Shown here: positions 17,520-27,069 of the stretch, one piece after another | Position numbering within the stretch: the stretch's first letter is position 1 | Layout: the number at the start of each line of letters is the position of its first letter | Source: Sediminibacterium roseum | GTDB lineage: Bacteria; Bacteroidota; Bacteroidia; Chitinophagales; Chitinophagaceae | Assembly (NCBI RefSeq): GCF_009939005.1 | Contig: NZ_JAACJS010000002.1 | Span: forward strand, 464,646 to 528,645 | DNA length: 64,000 bases | Direction: 5' to 3' | Notes under the pieces: model-generated | What the model was told of the DNA's origin: nothing | Seen by the model: only the letters and a program-made list of their open reading frames with translations | The model's database searches: none | Position numbers and translations under genes: made by a program

Positions 17520-19718
17520 ATGAAGAGAATCTACACTACAGCCCTTGCGGTGTTCATGGTATTGGCTCTGGCCGCCCAGCAGGAAATAAAGATGCCGGTG
17601 ATACCCGCCTCGCGCGAGTACCACCACGAACAGATCATCAGTTCACTCAACGCGATCACCAAACTGGCCAGGAAAACGGATACGCTTTTCCCGGTTACGG
17701 GCAACAAAACGCTCGACCAGTCGATCAATAAGGCCGTCCGCCTCCGCGTTAACAACATGCGCGCCCAGGTGGAATTGAACAGCAAGCTGGACGAAAAAGG
17801 CAAATTCACCTGGCTGCGCGGTATCAACGAAATGCTGGTGGCCTTTGGTTCGGCCTACCGCAACCACGTGCTTTCGGCCTCCATGCTTCCGCCGCTTGTA
17901 AAAGCGTTCGAAGACGCCATGCAGGCACAGCTCTCCGGTAATTCCATCCTCCCCGTGGTAACGGCCAACGAGCCTGAAGTGGGTAATATATTGATGGATA
18001 ATTTCGCACTCAGGGAAAACGAAGGCATCCCGGCTGCACGCGATGTGATCGTGCTCAAATCGATCCAGCGCAACCCCAACCAGGTATTACAAATCCTTAC
18101 CAAACACCCGAACAACCGTTTTGCAGACAGCCTCATCATCCGCGAAGCGTTCAAAAATCAGGAAGACCTTTCGCGTTATGCCGCCGCACCCAATGCATTG
18201 GGACGAAGGATCCAGTCTGTGAACCACCCGCTGGTGAAGATCATCGGCAAGCTGGCTCTCACCAAAACAGGGCGCATGTATTTTCCCTTCCTGGATAATT
18301 TATATACAGGAAAGATCACCATGGATTCCATCACCCCCTATGTAAAGAACGATTCATCGGTGGGTTACTATCGTTTGCTTGTAAGAACCCGGATCGAATA
18401 TGCAGAACGCATGCACCGTGGCGATACGCCTATGGCCGTTCAGGCGCTTACGGTGAAGCTGAAACAAAAAGCGGTTGACCTGTTCATCAACGAGATCAAT
18501 GCACTGCACGATATCTCGAACGAAAAGATCCGTTTCAAAAAACTCGAAGGACTCCGCCCCGAAGAACTGTACTATTTGGCGGTATTGGGAGAAGATGAGA
18601 TCTACACATCGAGCTTTGTAAGCGGTGTATATAAAAAGATCTTTGAATCGATGGATGTACCGCGTTCGGACTCGCTGCTCGACAGGGTGCACAACGATTA
18701 TTACAAGAAGTTCATCAAAATGTGTGCGGCCTACAATACGCTGGATAATTTTCTCAGCCGAATGAGCGCCACCACTTCAGAAGGGCTCCTGCGTAGTTTC
18801 GTAGACGGGCTCGAGAAAGGCGCCACGCTCGAAGATGCCGTTGATGTGGCAGACTCGTATGCCAGTATTTACAACAAAGACATCCGCAAACTGATTCTTA
18901 CCGAAGTACAGACCAACCTCGATCAAACCTCGCGAACACAGAACAAAAGAGGACAACTGATCTACAAACTGCTCAATACCATTTTCCAGTCGATGGATTC
19001 AACAAAGCACATCGATATGACCGCCGAGCTTGGCATCGACCCGGTTTATATTATGCCAAAGAAAGCATTGCAGGATACATCGAACCGAATCATCATACAA
19101 CAGTTTTCTTATGGCGATAAAGATGCGGCCACCTATTTTGCCGCGTTCATGTCGCGCTTCCGCAATGCAAACTGGAAAATAAAAACAACGCCGCAGTGGG
19201 TCGAGATCAGCTCTGTGGGAAAAAATACCACGCCGGTTACCATCTACGCAAATCTTCCGCTGGATGAGAAACAGGAGCTGGATATACAGGCGCAGGATGC
19301 ATTGATCGATTACCTCGAAGCAAACAACCTTGAACCAAAGATCGTGATCCACCGCGGCCACAGTTACTACCTCAACGGAACCATCAGCCGCCTGCCTTCA
19401 AGCGCCAAACTGGTATTGCTGGGAAGTTGCGGAGGTTACCAGAAACTGAACGATATACTCAAGATCTGCCCTACGGCCCAGATCATCTCTTCTAAACAGA
19501 CCGGCGCAGGCGTGGTGAACCAGATCATCATCGACGCGATCACCGAAAGGCTGAGGCTGGGCAAGGACCTGGTTTGGGAAGACATCTGGAAGAACGTATC
19601 CATCAAAGTGGGCGCCGGATACCGCGAGAAATTCGACGATTACATTCCACCGCATAAAAACCTGGGCGCCATTTTTATCATGGCATACGACAATGCCTGG
19701 AGAGGCGGAACGCGTTAA
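17520..19718 (+). CDS. exported protein with putative clan-CD (caspase-like) cysteine peptidase C-terminus
   Basis: A 732-residue protein (two more residues if the ATG at 17514 is used) with signal MKRIYTTALAVFMVLALAAQ. The first 550 residues are helical with no recognised domain. The C-terminal about 170 residues show the clan-CD pattern: a hydrophobic strand and His (KIVIHRGHSYY, His611/His614), a spacer of about 20 residues, a second hydrophobic strand and Cys (AKLVLLGSCGGY, Cys637), then a helix and strand (TAQIISSKQTGAG). Gingipains, CHAT proteins and metacaspases share this His...(G/A)-Cys order. The family is inferred from motif order only; overall similarity to a named family was not established. 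It is divergent from the PhoB-like gene and convergent with the MBL hydrolase. Confidence 0.7.
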   Translation: MKRIYTTALAVFMVLALAAQQEIKMPVIPASREYHHEQIISSLNAITKLARKTDTLFPVTGNKTLDQSINKAVRLRVNNMRAQVELNSKLDEKGKFTWLRGINEMLVAFGSAYRNHVLSASMLPPLVKAFEDAMQAQLSGNSILPVVTANEPEVGNILMDNFALRENEGIPAARDVIVLKSIQRNPNQVLQILTKHPNNRFADSLIIREAFKNQEDLSRYAAAPNALGRRIQSVNHPLVKIIGKLALTKTGRMYFPFLDNLYTGKITMDSITPYVKNDSSVGYYRLLVRTRIEYAERMHRGDTPMAVQALTVKLKQKAVDLFINEINALHDISNEKIRFKKLEGLRPEELYYLAVLGEDEIYTSSFVSGVYKKIFESMDVPRSDSLLDRVHNDYYKKFIKMCAAYNTLDNFLSRMSATTSEGLLRSFVDGLEKGATLEDAVDVADSYASIYNKDIRKLILTEVQTNLDQTSRTQNKRGQLIYKLLNTIFQSMDSTKHIDMTAELGIDPVYIMPKKALQDTSNRIIIQQFSYGDKDAATYFAAFMSRFRNANWKIKTTPQWVEISSVGKNTTPVTIYANLPLDEKQELDIQAQDALIDYLEANNLEPKIVIHRGHSYYLNGTISRLPSSAKLVLLGSCGGYQKLNDILKICPTAQIISSKQTGAGVVNQIIIDAITERLRLGKDLVWEDIWKNVSIKVGAGYREKFDDYIPPHKNLGAIFIMAYDNAWRGGTR

Positions 19719-19754
19719 CCACCCGGAACTGTTTTAAGGCGCAAGGTGCCTGGG

Positions 19755-20390
19755 TCAAAGAAAAGGGTTGTTGCGTTTCTCATAGCCGATGGTTGTGGGG
19801 CGCCCATGCCCCGGGTAAACCACCACATCATCCGGCAAAACAAACAATTGTTCCCGGATGCTGCGCAACAGCGTTTCATGATCACCACCCGGAAGGTCGG
19901 TGCGGCCGATGCTCTGGTAAAAAAGTACATCACCGCCGATCAGGAATTTTTCTTTTTCGGCGTAGAAACACATACTGGCAGGGGAATGGCCGGGTGCCAG
20001 GATCACTTTGAGCGTATCATTATCCAAAACGATCGTATCCCCCTCGTGTATAAAATGAACAGGGCCGTCGTAGTTTTTAAAGCTCATGCCCCATTTCTCT
20101 CCCCATAAAGGCGCATTGGCAAGCACTTCTTCTTCGCCCGAAGGGATCCAGAGCTCGGTGCCCCAGTTCTGGTATACCCAGAGGTTGCCGCAAACATGGT
20201 CGAGGTGGCAGTGCGTGTTCAGCAACCTCGCGGGCTCAAGTTGCGTATCTTTTAAGAAAGAATTTAACGTTTCGTGTTCAGCGCTGAAGTAACATCCGGG
20301 ATCAATTATGATAGCTTTGTTCTGTTCATTGAATAAGATGTAAGTATTTTCCTGTGCAGGATTGAATGTTAGCGCCTTGACCTTGAGCAT
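19755..20390 (-). CDS. MBL-fold metallo-hydrolase (glyoxalase II-like)
   Basis: A 211-residue cytoplasmic hydrolase. THCHLDH (in LLNTHCHLDHVCGN) is the HxHxDH metal motif; LAPGHSPAS, GGDVLFYQSIGR and VVYPGHGRPT supply the further His/Asp ligands. Family members hydrolyse thioesters such as S-lactoylglutathione or act as sulfur dioxygenases; the specific substrate is unknown. The start MLKVKALTFNPAQENTYI is typical. Convergent with the caspase-like gene. Confidence 0.9.
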   Translation of the reverse strand: MLKVKALTFNPAQENTYILFNEQNKAIIIDPGCYFSAEHETLNSFLKDTQLEPARLLNTHCHLDHVCGNLWVYQNWGTELWIPSGEEEVLANAPLWGEKWGMSFKNYDGPVHFIHEGDTIVLDNDTLKVILAPGHSPASMCFYAEKEKFLIGGDVLFYQSIGRTDLPGGDHETLLRSIREQLFVLPDDVVVYPGHGRPTTIGYEKRNNPFL

Positions 20391-20452
20391 AATCGTATTT
20401 TTAACGTCTTTTACTGAGTAATTGCCTAATTTTAAAACACTAAAGTTCGGAT

Positions 20453-23400
20453 ATGCAATTGAATCGAATCAAACAATGGGTGGTTTTTGTGGGTTTTCTT
20501 TTACCGGTGCTTGCCCAATCGCAGGTTAACTCTGTTGAATTTGGCAAGAACCGCATTCAGCATAAAAAGTTTCAATGGAAATTTTACCAGTCGCCTAATT
20601 TCAACACCTACATCGCACAGGGTGGTGTTGAACTCGGCAAATTTGTGGCGCAGGTGGCGGAAACCGAATTGCAGCCCATCGAGAATTTTATTGAATATTC
20701 CTTGCAGCGGCGCGCCAACATCGTGGTGTACAACAATTACAACGATTACAAAAGCAGCAACATAGGCCTCGGCAGCGATTGGCAGAACTCGGGCGGTCTC
20801 ACCAAACTCGTTAACAACAAGATCGTGGTTTACTTCGATGGCAACCACGAGCACCTGAAACAACAGGTTAAAGAAGGCATCGCACGTGTGCTTACAGACA
20901 ACCTCATGTTCGGCGACGACATCGGCGAGTTTGCCAGCAACCAGGCCTTGCTCGATCTGCCCAAATGGCTGGTCGATGGCTACGTGGCCTACGCAGCACA
21001 GCCATGGAGCACCCAAAAAGACGATGAGCTGAAAAGCGCCATCCTCGGGGGAAGCTACAATTCCTTTTACCAGTTCGCCTTCGAGAAACCATTGCTCGCA
21101 GGACACGCTTTCTGGAACTACATCGCCGAAAAATACAGGAAAGAAAACGTAACCTACCTCTTGTACCTCGCACGGATCTATAAGAACCTCAACAACGCGT
21201 GTCTGCGCGTTTGTAAAAAGAAATTCAAAGAGGTGCTGTCCGATTTCATGCAGTATGAGCAGGAAGTGTATGTAAAAGACATCCGCCAGCGCAGGAACCA
21301 GCCCAAAGGGCAACAGGTGGTGGCAGAAGATGTTTCCAAAAACGATTACATCCGCTTCCAGGCCAACCCAAACCCGAGAAGCACAACCTATGGTGTGGTT
21401 GAATTTAAAAAAGGACAATACACCGTTAAGTTGATGGAGAATTTCTACGATGCAAGAACCTTGCTCAAGATCGGCGTACGCACCAACCAGGGCGACATCA
21501 ACCCGAACTACCCCATCCTCGCCTGGGATGTAAAAGGAACGCGCCTGCTCTGCATCTACTGGGAAAACGGCAAAACAAAAATGTTTGTGTACGATGTGCT
21601 CGCTAAATTCAAAAGATACAAACAGGAGCTGGAAGATTTTGACCAGGTGATCGATGCCTCTTTCATGCTCGATGCAAACTCGCTCGTATTGAGCGCAGTA
21701 AAGAACGGACACACCGATATCTTCACCTACAAGATCGAAGAAAACAAAGCAACACAGATCACCGATGATGTATACGATGATGTGGATCCCACTTTTGTGT
21801 CATTCCCCAACCGTTCCGGCATCGTGTTCGCATCCAACAGGCCCGCTCCCGATGCGCCCAATACGGATACGGTTTTACCCGGCAGGCATTCGTACAATAT
21901 TTTTATCGTAGACATTCTGAACGACAGCAAAAAGAAACAGATCGCGCAGCTCACCAACGTAAAAGCCGGTAATGCGCGTTACCCGATGCAATACAATACC
22001 AACCACTTTACATTCGTATCAGATGAAAACGGCATCGGCAACCGCTGGGCCGGATTCTTTTCAACACAACGCAACGGGCTCGATACTTTGTATTACATCG
22101 GCGACGAGCTGCTGCGCAACCCGAGCACTAAAGAATTTGATTCTACCCTGCGCGCATGGCAGAAACCCGAGCCAGACAGTGTGAGCTATTTCCAGGTATA
22201 CAAAGATTCAACCTACACCTTCCCGATCACCAACTATGCAAGCAGCCTGCTAGAAACACGCATCGCGGGAAACAACGGAACCGTGAGCGAGGTGAGAAGA
22301 GAGGGCGACTACAAATTCCTCTACAAACTGAAAGTGGATGAAGTGGCGCTCAGCAAAAGAAACGTAAACGCAAGGCCAACAGAATACATGCGTAAGGTAT
22401 TGGCCGAGAAAAAAGCGGCAGACGGGAAAGCCATCAACTACAACAAAAAAACAACGGCAGACAGCACAAAGAAGGTGGATTATTTCCAGAACGAGTTTGC
22501 GGATGAAAAACCCGATACAACAACCATCGTTCGCAACAATGCATTACCGGGTGTATTGCCGGCTTCCGTTTTGTCGAAATCAAAACTGTTTGATTACAGG
22601 ATGAAGTTCAGCAGCGATTATGCATTGGTAGGGTTTACAAACAACATCCTCGTTAACCGCTACCAGCCTTATGGCGGTGGATCGGGCCCGATACAGCTCA
22701 ACAACGGGAACGACTTCAATTTCACCTTCCGCGTTGGGGCAAGCGATTTGATGGAGGACCTTAAGTTTGTAGGCGGCCTGCGTTTCGGAACCAACCTGAG
22801 CGATAAAGACATCTTCTTCACTTTTGCCAATTACCGCAAACGTGTAGACTGGAGCGTTACTTATTACCGGAGCAACGTAACCAATTTCTTCAACACGAGC
22901 TACAACACGATGTTGTATACAAACCTCTACCAGGTAAATGTTTCCTATCCATTCAACGAAGTAAAAAGTTTGCGCGCAACGGTTGGATACCGTACGGACA
23001 AAGGCGTTCTGCGGCCGTTCGACAACAGTGCGGGATTGCCCGACCCAGCGGCGCTGAAGTTTCCCGATACTCTTTCGCAGTGGATCGTTTCGCGCCTGGA
23101 ATATGTGCACGACAATACGGTCAACCCTACCCAGAACATCTGGAACGGCCTCCGTTACAAAGTGTACCTAGATGCGAACATGCCATCGGGCGGCGGGAAA
23201 ACAACTTTCAATTTTGGTTTTGATGGAAGGTATTACCACAAGATCTACCGCAACTTTATCTGGGCCGGCCGCGCCGCTGCGGATTTCTCATGGGGCCAAA
23301 ATAAGATCATCTATTACCTGGGTGGAGTGGACGGATGGATCAGCCCTAAATTCAACAACAACCAGCCGGCGCCCGATCAGACCTATGCGTTCCAATCGCT

Positions 23401-23803
23401 CGCGGTCAACATGCGCGGCTACAACCAGAATGTGGCAAACGGGAACAATGCTTTTGTGATCAACAGCGAATTCCGTTTCCCGGTTTTCTCAACACTGCTC
23501 AACAGGCCCATCAATAACGCCTTCCTGCGCAACTTCCAGCTCGTACAGTTCATCGACCTCGGAACCGCATGGAACGGAAGCTACAACGGCATTAAACGCC
23601 CGGGCGAAGTGGTACGCGACCCAACCACACCGGTAGTGGTACGTATAGATGCAGGCGGACTGGGGCCATTTGCAGGTGGTTACGGTTTTGGTGTACGCAG
23701 CACATTGCTCGGCTACTTCCTCAAGTTTGATGCGGGCTGGCCAATGAAAGGCGTGTTCAAAGGAAAACCTGTATATTATTTTGCTTTGGGATTTGATTTC
23801 TAA
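20453..23803 (+). CDS. TolB-like propeller protein with degenerate peptidase and C-terminal beta-barrel
   Basis: A 1116-residue exported protein with a signal peptide of about 23 residues (ends LAQS). Residues about 30-260 resemble the peptidase-MA fold often fused to TolB-like propellers in Bacteroidota, but the helix that would carry HExxH reads QVKEGIARV, so zinc catalysis is probably lost. Residues about 300-560 are WD40/TolB-type blades (DPTFVSFPNRSGIVFASNR). The C-terminal about 400 residues are alternating beta strands ending in FALGFDF, as in BamA/surface-antigen outer-membrane barrels. Likely sits in the outer membrane; role unknown. A strong terminator follows directly. Confidence 0.82.
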   Translation: MQLNRIKQWVVFVGFLLPVLAQSQVNSVEFGKNRIQHKKFQWKFYQSPNFNTYIAQGGVELGKFVAQVAETELQPIENFIEYSLQRRANIVVYNNYNDYKSSNIGLGSDWQNSGGLTKLVNNKIVVYFDGNHEHLKQQVKEGIARVLTDNLMFGDDIGEFASNQALLDLPKWLVDGYVAYAAQPWSTQKDDELKSAILGGSYNSFYQFAFEKPLLAGHAFWNYIAEKYRKENVTYLLYLARIYKNLNNACLRVCKKKFKEVLSDFMQYEQEVYVKDIRQRRNQPKGQQVVAEDVSKNDYIRFQANPNPRSTTYGVVEFKKGQYTVKLMENFYDARTLLKIGVRTNQGDINPNYPILAWDVKGTRLLCIYWENGKTKMFVYDVLAKFKRYKQELEDFDQVIDASFMLDANSLVLSAVKNGHTDIFTYKIEENKATQITDDVYDDVDPTFVSFPNRSGIVFASNRPAPDAPNTDTVLPGRHSYNIFIVDILNDSKKKQIAQLTNVKAGNARYPMQYNTNHFTFVSDENGIGNRWAGFFSTQRNGLDTLYYIGDELLRNPSTKEFDSTLRAWQKPEPDSVSYFQVYKDSTYTFPITNYASSLLETRIAGNNGTVSEVRREGDYKFLYKLKVDEVALSKRNVNARPTEYMRKVLAEKKAADGKAINYNKKTTADSTKKVDYFQNEFADEKPDTTTIVRNNALPGVLPASVLSKSKLFDYRMKFSSDYALVGFTNNILVNRYQPYGGGSGPIQLNNGNDFNFTFRVGASDLMEDLKFVGGLRFGTNLSDKDIFFTFANYRKRVDWSVTYYRSNVTNFFNTSYNTMLYTNLYQVNVSYPFNEVKSLRATVGYRTDKGVLRPFDNSAGLPDPAALKFPDTLSQWIVSRLEYVHDNTVNPTQNIWNGLRYKVYLDANMPSGGGKTTFNFGFDGRYYHKIYRNFIWAGRAAADFSWGQNKIIYYLGGVDGWISPKFNNNQPAPDQTYAFQSLAVNMRGYNQNVANGNNAFVINSEFRFPVFSTLLNRPINNAFLRNFQLVQFIDLGTAWNGSYNGIKRPGEVVRDPTTPVVVRIDAGGLGPFAGGYGFGVRSTLLGYFLKFDAGWPMKGVFKGKPVYYFALGFDF

Positions 23804-24088
23804 TTAAAAGAAGCAAGGAACAAACAGGCAGGAGACAAGCACATTGTCTCCTGTTTTTTTTAGGACACAGGGAGCAAGAAAACAGGCCACGCGATGACCT
23901 GTAACAACATCGTCGCCGTAAGATGCGTGCAAACGCAACAGTCCGGGTTGTTTGTGATGGGAACTTTTAGCGGGTCCTTCTTTTGTAAAAGCTTCCGCAT
24001 CGTTCATAAGTGCGCTGTAAGCGATGGCGAACAACAGAAGGGCAAGAATGCCGGCAAGTATCGATTCGTTCCTGGACAATGGTTTCAT
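23804..24088 (-). CDS. possible small membrane protein (hypothetical)
   Basis: A 94-codon frame with a plausible N-terminus (MKPLSRNESILAGILALLLF) and one hydrophobic helix, then a basic, His-rich tail. It follows the DUF1361 gene on the same strand. Against it, its last 20 codons read through the terminator of the convergent gene, and the C-terminal sequence looks random. Either a real single-span protein with a drifting C-terminus or a chance frame. Confidence 0.3.
   Translation of the reverse strand: MKPLSRNESILAGILALLLFAIAYSALMNDAEAFTKEGPAKSSHHKQPGLLRLHASYGDDVVTGHRVACFLAPCVLKKTGDNVLVSCLFVPCFF
23829..23861 (+). terminator. intrinsic terminator of the TolB-like gene
   Basis: A perfect 10-bp stem, CAGGAGACAA / TTGTCTCCTG, with loop GCACA, followed by eight T residues, 25 nt after the stop codon. 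Confidence 0.93.
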
Positions 24089-24150
24089 ATTTTTTGTTGC
24101 GGATTTTAGAGGCAACCCCTGTTGCCTTTGCCGATACATTAAGTCGTTAT

Positions 24151-24798
24151 TCAGCGAACGCTTGTCTTACCAAGCTCTTTCAGCGTAAAATAAATGATCA
24201 TCAAAAACCCCGCAAACAGTACGGTGAACACCCACAGCTTGGGATAATTCAGCGGGAGCAGGATATGATGTGCGGAAGCCATCGCAAGCCCCCCGGGGTC
24301 CGTAACCACATCCCAACTGTTGAAACGAAGGAACCGCCCGATGAATACGCCATAACCACACAACAAGAGGCTGGCAAACACGAGTGTCTTTACCACCAGG
24401 GGTTTGAGGTAACGGGATAAAAAACGTTCGATGTTCATCAGCGATGCCATGCCCAAAAGAACACCGTTCCATGCGCCTGAGGTTACAAGCAGCAGGTCGT
24501 ACCAGAGGGGCGCATCGGTGCGTTGTTCAAAATGGAACAGGTCGGTGACCAGGTAAGGCGCATTGGGCAGGAACAGGATCCAAACAAAAAGCAACGGCAA
24601 CACAAAACGGTTCCCTTCTCTTTGTTTAATGAACCATGTGCTGATCAGGTAAGGGATCGTGGCCAGGAAGGTGTTCCATGCATAGCATCGGTAAGTAACC
24701 GTATCGCCTGTATACACAAAACGAACGATCAGCAGGATCATACAGAATACGATCGACAACAGCAGCATCCTGCTTGTTCCGGATAATTTCAGATTCAT
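24151..24798 (-). CDS. DUF1361 integral membrane protein
   Basis: A 215-residue protein with about six hydrophobic segments. The DUF1361 signatures are FLPNAPYLVTDLFHF (about residues 77-91) and GRFLRFNSWDVVTDP (about 154-168). Function unknown in the family. Its ATG overlaps the stop of dgkA (ATGA), so translation is probably coupled. Confidence 0.88.
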   Translation of the reverse strand: MNLKLSGTSRMLLLSIVFCMILLIVRFVYTGDTVTYRCYAWNTFLATIPYLISTWFIKQREGNRFVLPLLFVWILFLPNAPYLVTDLFHFEQRTDAPLWYDLLLVTSGAWNGVLLGMASLMNIERFLSRYLKPLVVKTLVFASLLLCGYGVFIGRFLRFNSWDVVTDPGGLAMASAHHILLPLNYPKLWVFTVLFAGFLMIIYFTLKELGKTSVR

Positions 24799-25157
24799 AA
24801 CAATTGAATTGTTTTAGGAATAAAGATCACCAACCCGATCGCCACGCTTACAAGCGCAGACCACAACACAGCCGCCGCCGCAACGTCTTTCGCGATCCTG
24901 ATCAGCGGGTGATACGACGGGTGTGCCACATCGCAAACCTGCTCCAGCGCATAGTTCATCATTTCAAAACAGGGAACCATCGCGAAGCAGGCCAACAGGA
25001 AAAGCCATTCTGTTGCGGATACATGGAAATAAAGACCCGCACCCGATACCAATACAGAAACAGCCAGGTGAATACGGCCGTTCCTGTCGCGCCGCAAAAA
25101 AAAGAACAGCCCGTTGAACGCGTTGGAGAATGCCTGGGGAAGAGATTGTTTTTTCAT
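24795..25157 (-). CDS. dgkA: diacylglycerol/undecaprenol kinase family protein
   Basis: A 120-residue, three-helix membrane kinase of the DgkA type, phosphorylating diacylglycerol or undecaprenol for lipid recycling. The start is the ATG at 25157 (MKKQSLPQAFSNAFNGL), after which SFRxA-like and NGRIHLAV motifs follow. EMMNYALEQVCD carries the catalytic Glu and Asn (E-x-x-N), and HPLIRIAKDVAAAAVL is the usual continuation. No PAP2 phosphatase domain is fused. It lies between creD and the DUF1361 gene on one strand, consistent with an envelope operon. Confidence 0.9.
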   Translation of the reverse strand: MKKQSLPQAFSNAFNGLFFFLRRDRNGRIHLAVSVLVSGAGLYFHVSATEWLFLLACFAMVPCFEMMNYALEQVCDVAHPSYHPLIRIAKDVAAAAVLWSALVSVAIGLVIFIPKTIQLL

Positions 25158-25226
25158 GTTTGTTTGAAATAAGGTTAGGGCGCGGATCACAGAGCAGTTG
25201 CCAATGATTCCGCGCCACGACAAATT

Positions 25227-27029
25227 TTATTGTACCGCCATTGTTTCCGGTTGATACCAGTTTATTTTCCTGCTCACATACATCACCAGGGCGAGTACGA
25301 TGAACAAACCGATGCTGCCAACAAGCAATGCAGTGTCTTCGAGGCTGATGAGCACAAAGATGAATCCATACAACCCGCTCATCAGCGAAGCGAATATGCC
25401 AGCGGTCTTCCAGCTTTTGAAATGGCCTTTCGCATAGAGGGTAATGAGCAGGATCGTAGCAACAGCAGCGATCAGGTAAGCGAGATCGAAAAGAACAAAC
25501 TCGCTGATCGAAAGAAGCAAGGTGTAAAAGATCACGAGCGCGAGCCCGATCAAAACATATTGTACGGGATGCACTGGTTTTTTCTGCATCAGTTCTGTGA
25601 TGAAGAAAAGGGAGAGTGTCAAGCCGATGATCAAGATCGCATACTTTACACTGCGTGTTGTTTTTGCATATTGATCCGCAGGCTGGATCATGCTTATTCC
25701 GAAAGCGTGGGCCTGTTTATTAAGCTGCTTGTTTTCGAGTACGGTGCCGAAAGGAAGGTTCGCCTTGTTGAATTCCCATTTTGCCTGGAAGCCATTGTTG
25801 CCAACATTTCTTTCACTCGGAATCGAATTGCCATCGAAAGAAGGGTTGGCCCACACAGAGCTGATCGTAAACTGGCTGTTTCCGCTTAGCGGAACAAAAT
25901 GCAGCTGTTCACTTCCTTTGATCTGCAGAGGGAACGAGAAAGAAAGGGACTTGCCAAAATTTTCAGGCTTCAGATCAATGGATGCCGATAACCCGGTTTC
26001 ATCAACAAAATCAGTGGGCAGGCCTGGCGAAAGTATGTAGTTCGAATCATTCAGCCTGATCTCGATCTTTTTCTCGATCCCTTTGAAATCGGTGATGCCC
26101 ACGCAGATTTTTGCCTCGTTCAAAACGAGCGAAGCGGGATCAACTTCTTTGGGTAATTGAAGGATGAAATTTCCCTTGCTGTTGAGCTGGCTCTTGTACA
26201 ACAACACTTTGTAGATCGAACGCAATCTTTGTTCGGGAACGATGTTGCCACTCACCTCTAAGTTGTCGGGAAGAAATACAAGTTCTTTTGTTCCTGCTGT
26301 TTCTTTGCCGTCTTTGTCCCTGGTTTTATACCGAATGAAAATGTACGGCCCTGTAATGGTTTGGGCAGTGGCCCATTTGCTGCTCACGTCTTTCACCACT
26401 TCGGCCTGCCGCAGCTGGCGTTCCTGGATGAGGTTGGTGATGAAGATGGTAGGGATCAATAACAAAAGTATCAATCCACCGGTGATCATTCCTTTGATCA
26501 TGGTTTTGTTGCCGGGTTTTTCTGTTGGTTCGGGTGAGGATGTGAACGGGTCCATGTTTGTTTGGTTTTTATGAGGTGAACGATTTGTTTCGGTGGTGGT
26601 GGAGGGATCAATGAAATTCATTTCCGGAGAAAAATAGGAGAGGATGCGTTCTCGGTTCCATAAAACGGAGGCGAGGCCGCAAACGAACAGCATTAAAAAA
26701 GCGGGAAAATATATTTCCAGGTTGAGTATGTTGCCGATCATGTTGTTCCATGCAAAAACTGCCGCGAGCGGTATGGCATACAGTGCTGCAATGCCACCTG
26801 TTGCTGCAACTATGCCATAAAATTTTTGGATGGGATGGATGCGGATGCGGTTTAAAAGCCAGAACGCGATCATATAAGCAACGCCCGAGGGCGCACTGAG
26901 AATAAGGGAAAGCCCGCAGATAAACGGTATGACAAAATCAGTTCTTACAAATACACCAAGCATGATAAGCAGTGCGCAGAAAGCGATCCATGTATTAAAC
27001 CATATTCTGAATGACGGGGAGTATTTCAT
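25227..27029 (-). CDS. creD: CreD-family inner membrane protein with extra N-terminal membrane domain
   Basis: A 600-residue protein. The last 440 residues, from MDPFTSSPEPTEKPG onward, are a complete CreD: a transmembrane helix (ILLLLIPTIFITNLI), a large periplasmic beta domain (EGA: KELVFLPDNLEVSGNI) and six C-terminal helices. CreD is linked to envelope stress. The first about 160 residues form a separate four-helix membrane domain plus a polar linker. An internal ATG at 26555 would give a CreD of ordinary length (442 residues), so two overlapping products are possible. The ATG at 27029 lies 7 nt from a palindromic operator; the TTG start seven codons further up lies inside it. Confidence 0.85.
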   Translation of the reverse strand: MKYSPSFRIWFNTWIAFCALLIMLGVFVRTDFVIPFICGLSLILSAPSGVAYMIAFWLLNRIRIHPIQKFYGIVAATGGIAALYAIPLAAVFAWNNMIGNILNLEIYFPAFLMLFVCGLASVLWNRERILSYFSPEMNFIDPSTTTETNRSPHKNQTNMDPFTSSPEPTEKPGNKTMIKGMITGGLILLLLIPTIFITNLIQERQLRQAEVVKDVSSKWATAQTITGPYIFIRYKTRDKDGKETAGTKELVFLPDNLEVSGNIVPEQRLRSIYKVLLYKSQLNSKGNFILQLPKEVDPASLVLNEAKICVGITDFKGIEKKIEIRLNDSNYILSPGLPTDFVDETGLSASIDLKPENFGKSLSFSFPLQIKGSEQLHFVPLSGNSQFTISSVWANPSFDGNSIPSERNVGNNGFQAKWEFNKANLPFGTVLENKQLNKQAHAFGISMIQPADQYAKTTRSVKYAILIIGLTLSLFFITELMQKKPVHPVQYVLIGLALVIFYTLLLSISEFVLFDLAYLIAAVATILLITLYAKGHFKSWKTAGIFASLMSGLYGFIFVLISLEDTALLVGSIGLFIVLALVMYVSRKINWYQPETMAVQ

Positions 27030-27036
27030 AAAAAGT

Positions 27037-27053
27037 ACTTTGAATTTCAAAGT
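27037..27053. promoter_or_regulatory. palindromic operator upstream of creD
   Basis: ACTTTGAATTTCAAAGT: 8-bp arms around one base. It ends 7 nt before the creD ATG, and a near-identical site lies at the same distance before the membrane-protein gene at 28010. Likely target of the winged-helix regulator encoded between them. Confidence 0.7.
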
Positions 27054-27069
27054 GAATGGGTAAAAAAAT

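Noticed and set aside
20501-21712. 403-codon minus-strand frame opposite the TolB-like gene
   Set aside because: No start context or motif; the plus strand is the real gene.
24110-24127. Short hairpin AGGCAAC/GTTGCCT as a terminator of the DUF1361 gene
   Set aside because: No T run follows on the minus strand; only seven pairs.
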